From positions 1 to 6,787 of the forward strand of contig WLTJ01000090.1 of the NCBI GenBank assembly GCA_009705435.1: a DNA stretch of 6,787 bases, given 5' to 3'. The notes below the pieces were generated by a model. It did not search any database. It was given only the letters and a program-made list of their open reading frames with translations, and was not told where the DNA came from. Below are positions 5,439 through 6,787 of this stretch, in pieces. The first letter of the stretch is position 1, and each line of letters starts with the position of its first letter. Made by a program: the position numbers and the translations under genes. Origin of the DNA: Actinomycetota bacterium (lineage in GTDB: Bacteria > Actinomycetota > Acidimicrobiia > Acidimicrobiales > Ilumatobacteraceae).

Positions 5439-6749
5439 TTAAAACCCTAGACGGGCCCGAACTTCATTTTCCAAGTCACTCAGTGGGACGCGTACCTGCT
5501 GAGTCGAATCCCGGTCACGAATCGTGACCGCATTGTCATCCAGCGAATCAAAGTCAACGGTGATGCACAACGGTGTACCGATCTCATCTTGACGGCGATA
5601 CCTCTTGCCGATGGACTGTGTGTCGTCGTATTCCACCATGTAGCGCTCGCCCAAGCGATCGAAAATATCACGGGCGATCGGCAGTAACGAGTCTTTTTTA
5701 CTCAGCGGCAAAATTGCCACCTTGTAAGGAGCAAGTCGGGGATGCAATCGCAGAACTGTGCGCGCCTCTCCTCCGATTTCATCTTCTTCATATGCCGCTA
5801 ATAGAAATGCTGCCATAGCACGGTTGACACCAGCAGCGGGCTCAATCACAAAAGGCACATAGCGCTCGCCAGTTGACTGATCGAAGTAGTCAAGCTTTTG
5901 TCCCGAGTGAGTTGCGTGCTGATTGAGGTCAAAGTTTGTTCGCTGTGCAATACCTTCAAGTTCACCCCAACCCCACGGGTAGGCAAATTCCACATCGGCG
6001 GTACCGGTTGAGTAATGGCTCAACTCATCGGCGTCATGAGGACGCAGACGCAACATCTCCGTGGGAATACCCAAGTCCACATACCACTGCATACGCGTAT
6101 TACACCAATACTCGTACCATTTGGGACCTTCACTCGGTGGAACAAAAAACTCAAGTTCCATCTGTTCAAATTCACGGGTTCGAAAGATGAAGTTTCCTGG
6201 GGTGATTTCGTTACGAAAACTCTTACCGACTTGCGCAATGCCGAATGGTGGTTTCTTGCGACTCGTTTGCAGAACATTCGAGAAGTTGACGAACATTCCT
6301 TGAGCGGTCTCTGGACGTAAGTACACCTCTGCGCCCGAACCCTCAACGGGTCCAGCGAATGTCTTGAACATCAAGTTGAAAGCTCGTGCTTGAGTCAAGG
6401 TATCTTTGGCTCCACAGTTGGGACACACCGTCGTGTCCTCAATGTGGTCTTCACGAAAACGTTGCTTGCAACTCTTACAATCCACAAGAGGATCACTGAA
6501 GTTTGCAAGGTGACCACTGGCCTCAAACACTTGCGGAGGACCAAGAATCGCTGCGTCGATCAACACAACATCATCGCGCTTTTGCACCATCGTGCGAATC
6601 CATGCTTCACGGACATTGCGCAACATCAGCGAACCTAATGGGCCGTAGTCATAACTCGACCGAAAACCCCCATAGATCTCCGCCGATGGATAGACGAAGC
6701 CTCGCCGTTTACAAAGGTTGACAATCTGGTCGAGATCTTTAGCTGGCAT
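5439..6749 (-). CDS. glyS: Glycyl-tRNA synthetase, dimeric (class II, eukaryote-like) type
   Basis: This enzyme (also called glyQS) charges tRNA-Gly with glycine in the cytosol. The 436-residue protein has the organisation of the homodimeric type, unlike the alpha/beta type. RRGFVYPSAEIYGG (15-28) and YDYGPLG (33-39) open the catalytic core. CKSC (91-94) and CPNC (109-112) form a probable zinc site in the insertion. YLRPETAQG (143-151) leads to motif 2, FRNEITPGNFIFRTREFEQME (178-198). Motif 3 is IEPAAGVNRAMAAFL (302-316), with Arg310. The anticodon-binding domain spans about 335-436. The start ATG (6747-6749) is the first possible one, since an in-frame TAA lies four codons upstream. No Shine-Dalgarno is visible in the short upstream sequence. 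GVNR in motif 3 replaces the commoner GVDR but keeps the arginine. Confidence 0.98.
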   Translation of the reverse strand: MPAKDLDQIVNLCKRRGFVYPSAEIYGGFRSSYDYGPLGSLMLRNVREAWIRTMVQKRDDVVLIDAAILGPPQVFEASGHLANFSDPLVDCKSCKQRFREDHIEDTTVCPNCGAKDTLTQARAFNLMFKTFAGPVEGSGAEVYLRPETAQGMFVNFSNVLQTSRKKPPFGIAQVGKSFRNEITPGNFIFRTREFEQMELEFFVPPSEGPKWYEYWCNTRMQWYVDLGIPTEMLRLRPHDADELSHYSTGTADVEFAYPWGWGELEGIAQRTNFDLNQHATHSGQKLDYFDQSTGERYVPFVIEPAAGVNRAMAAFLLAAYEEDEIGGEARTVLRLHPRLAPYKVAILPLSKKDSLLPIARDIFDRLGERYMVEYDDTQSIGKRYRRQDEIGTPLCITVDFDSLDDNAVTIRDRDSTQQVRVPLSDLENEVRARLGF

Positions 6750-6787
6750 AGGAGAGCAAGTTTAGGGGTTTGCTAGTGCTCACAAGC
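6750..6787 (-). other. Partial leader upstream of glyS, no recognised element
   Basis: Only 38 bases of the region 5' of glyS are in the window. They contain no recognisable Shine-Dalgarno sequence; the bases just before the ATG are pyrimidine-rich (CTCTCCT). No clear promoter or T-box feature can be read from so short a stretch. Confidence 0.4.

Noticed and set aside
6020..6346. 108-residue minus-strand ORF within glyS in a second frame.
   Set aside because: Fully inside the conserved GlyRS catalytic core, with a low-complexity Arg/Val/Ser composition; a shadow.
1..6787. Search for CRISPR arrays, transposon ends, tRNA or rRNA genes, toxin-antitoxin or defence genes.
   Set aside because: No repeat-spacer pattern, terminal repeats, transposase, RNA gene or defence domain could be recognised; all long frames are accounted for by housekeeping enzymes.

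Overview
This is an ordinary-looking bacterial chromosomal segment, GC roughly one half by eye, carrying late tryptophan biosynthesis genes beside a glycyl-tRNA synthetase gene and two type II fatty-acid synthesis genes. Three things suggest an actinobacterium, perhaps of the class Acidimicrobiia: the dimeric, eukaryote-like type of glycyl-tRNA synthetase, the GTG starts, and the look of the TrpA and TrpC N-termini (for example the TrpA segment PYVTGGL). This placement comes from memory of families, not from a search, and is tentative.

Layout. Bases 1-528 (+) are the C-terminal 175 codons of a FabF-like beta-ketoacyl-ACP synthase cut by the window edge. It converges on a FabZ-type 3-hydroxyacyl-ACP dehydratase gene (525-953, -), and the two stop codons overlap by 3 bases within a 4-base gene overlap. 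Bases 954-1209 are non-coding. They hold two abutting inverted repeats upstream of fabZ and a hairpin downstream of the next gene. From 1210 to 6749 everything is on the minus strand. In transcription order it reads glyS (GlyRS), a small ABM-type monooxygenase, trpC, trpF, trpB, trpA and a small cysteine-rich HIT-like protein. The gaps are 64, 7, 54, 68, -1 (overlap) and 17 bases, so the genes from ABM to the HIT-like protein could be one transcript, possibly starting at glyS.

Function. TrpF, TrpC and TrpAB convert N-(5-phosphoribosyl)anthranilate to tryptophan. The genes for the earlier steps (trpE, trpG, trpD) are not in the window. The trpB-trpA junction (TAATG) fits translational coupling of the two subunits of one complex. 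All catalytic residues I checked are present in TrpA, TrpB, TrpC, TrpF, FabZ and the visible part of the ketosynthase. No mobile element, CRISPR array, rRNA or tRNA was recognised.

I did not find a convincing new biological system. The points most worth a second look are the compact HIT-like protein at the end of the trp cluster, the ABM protein between glyS and trpC, the paired dyads upstream of fabZ, the phased repeats in the ABM leader, and the presence of a dedicated trpF if this is indeed an actinobacterium.
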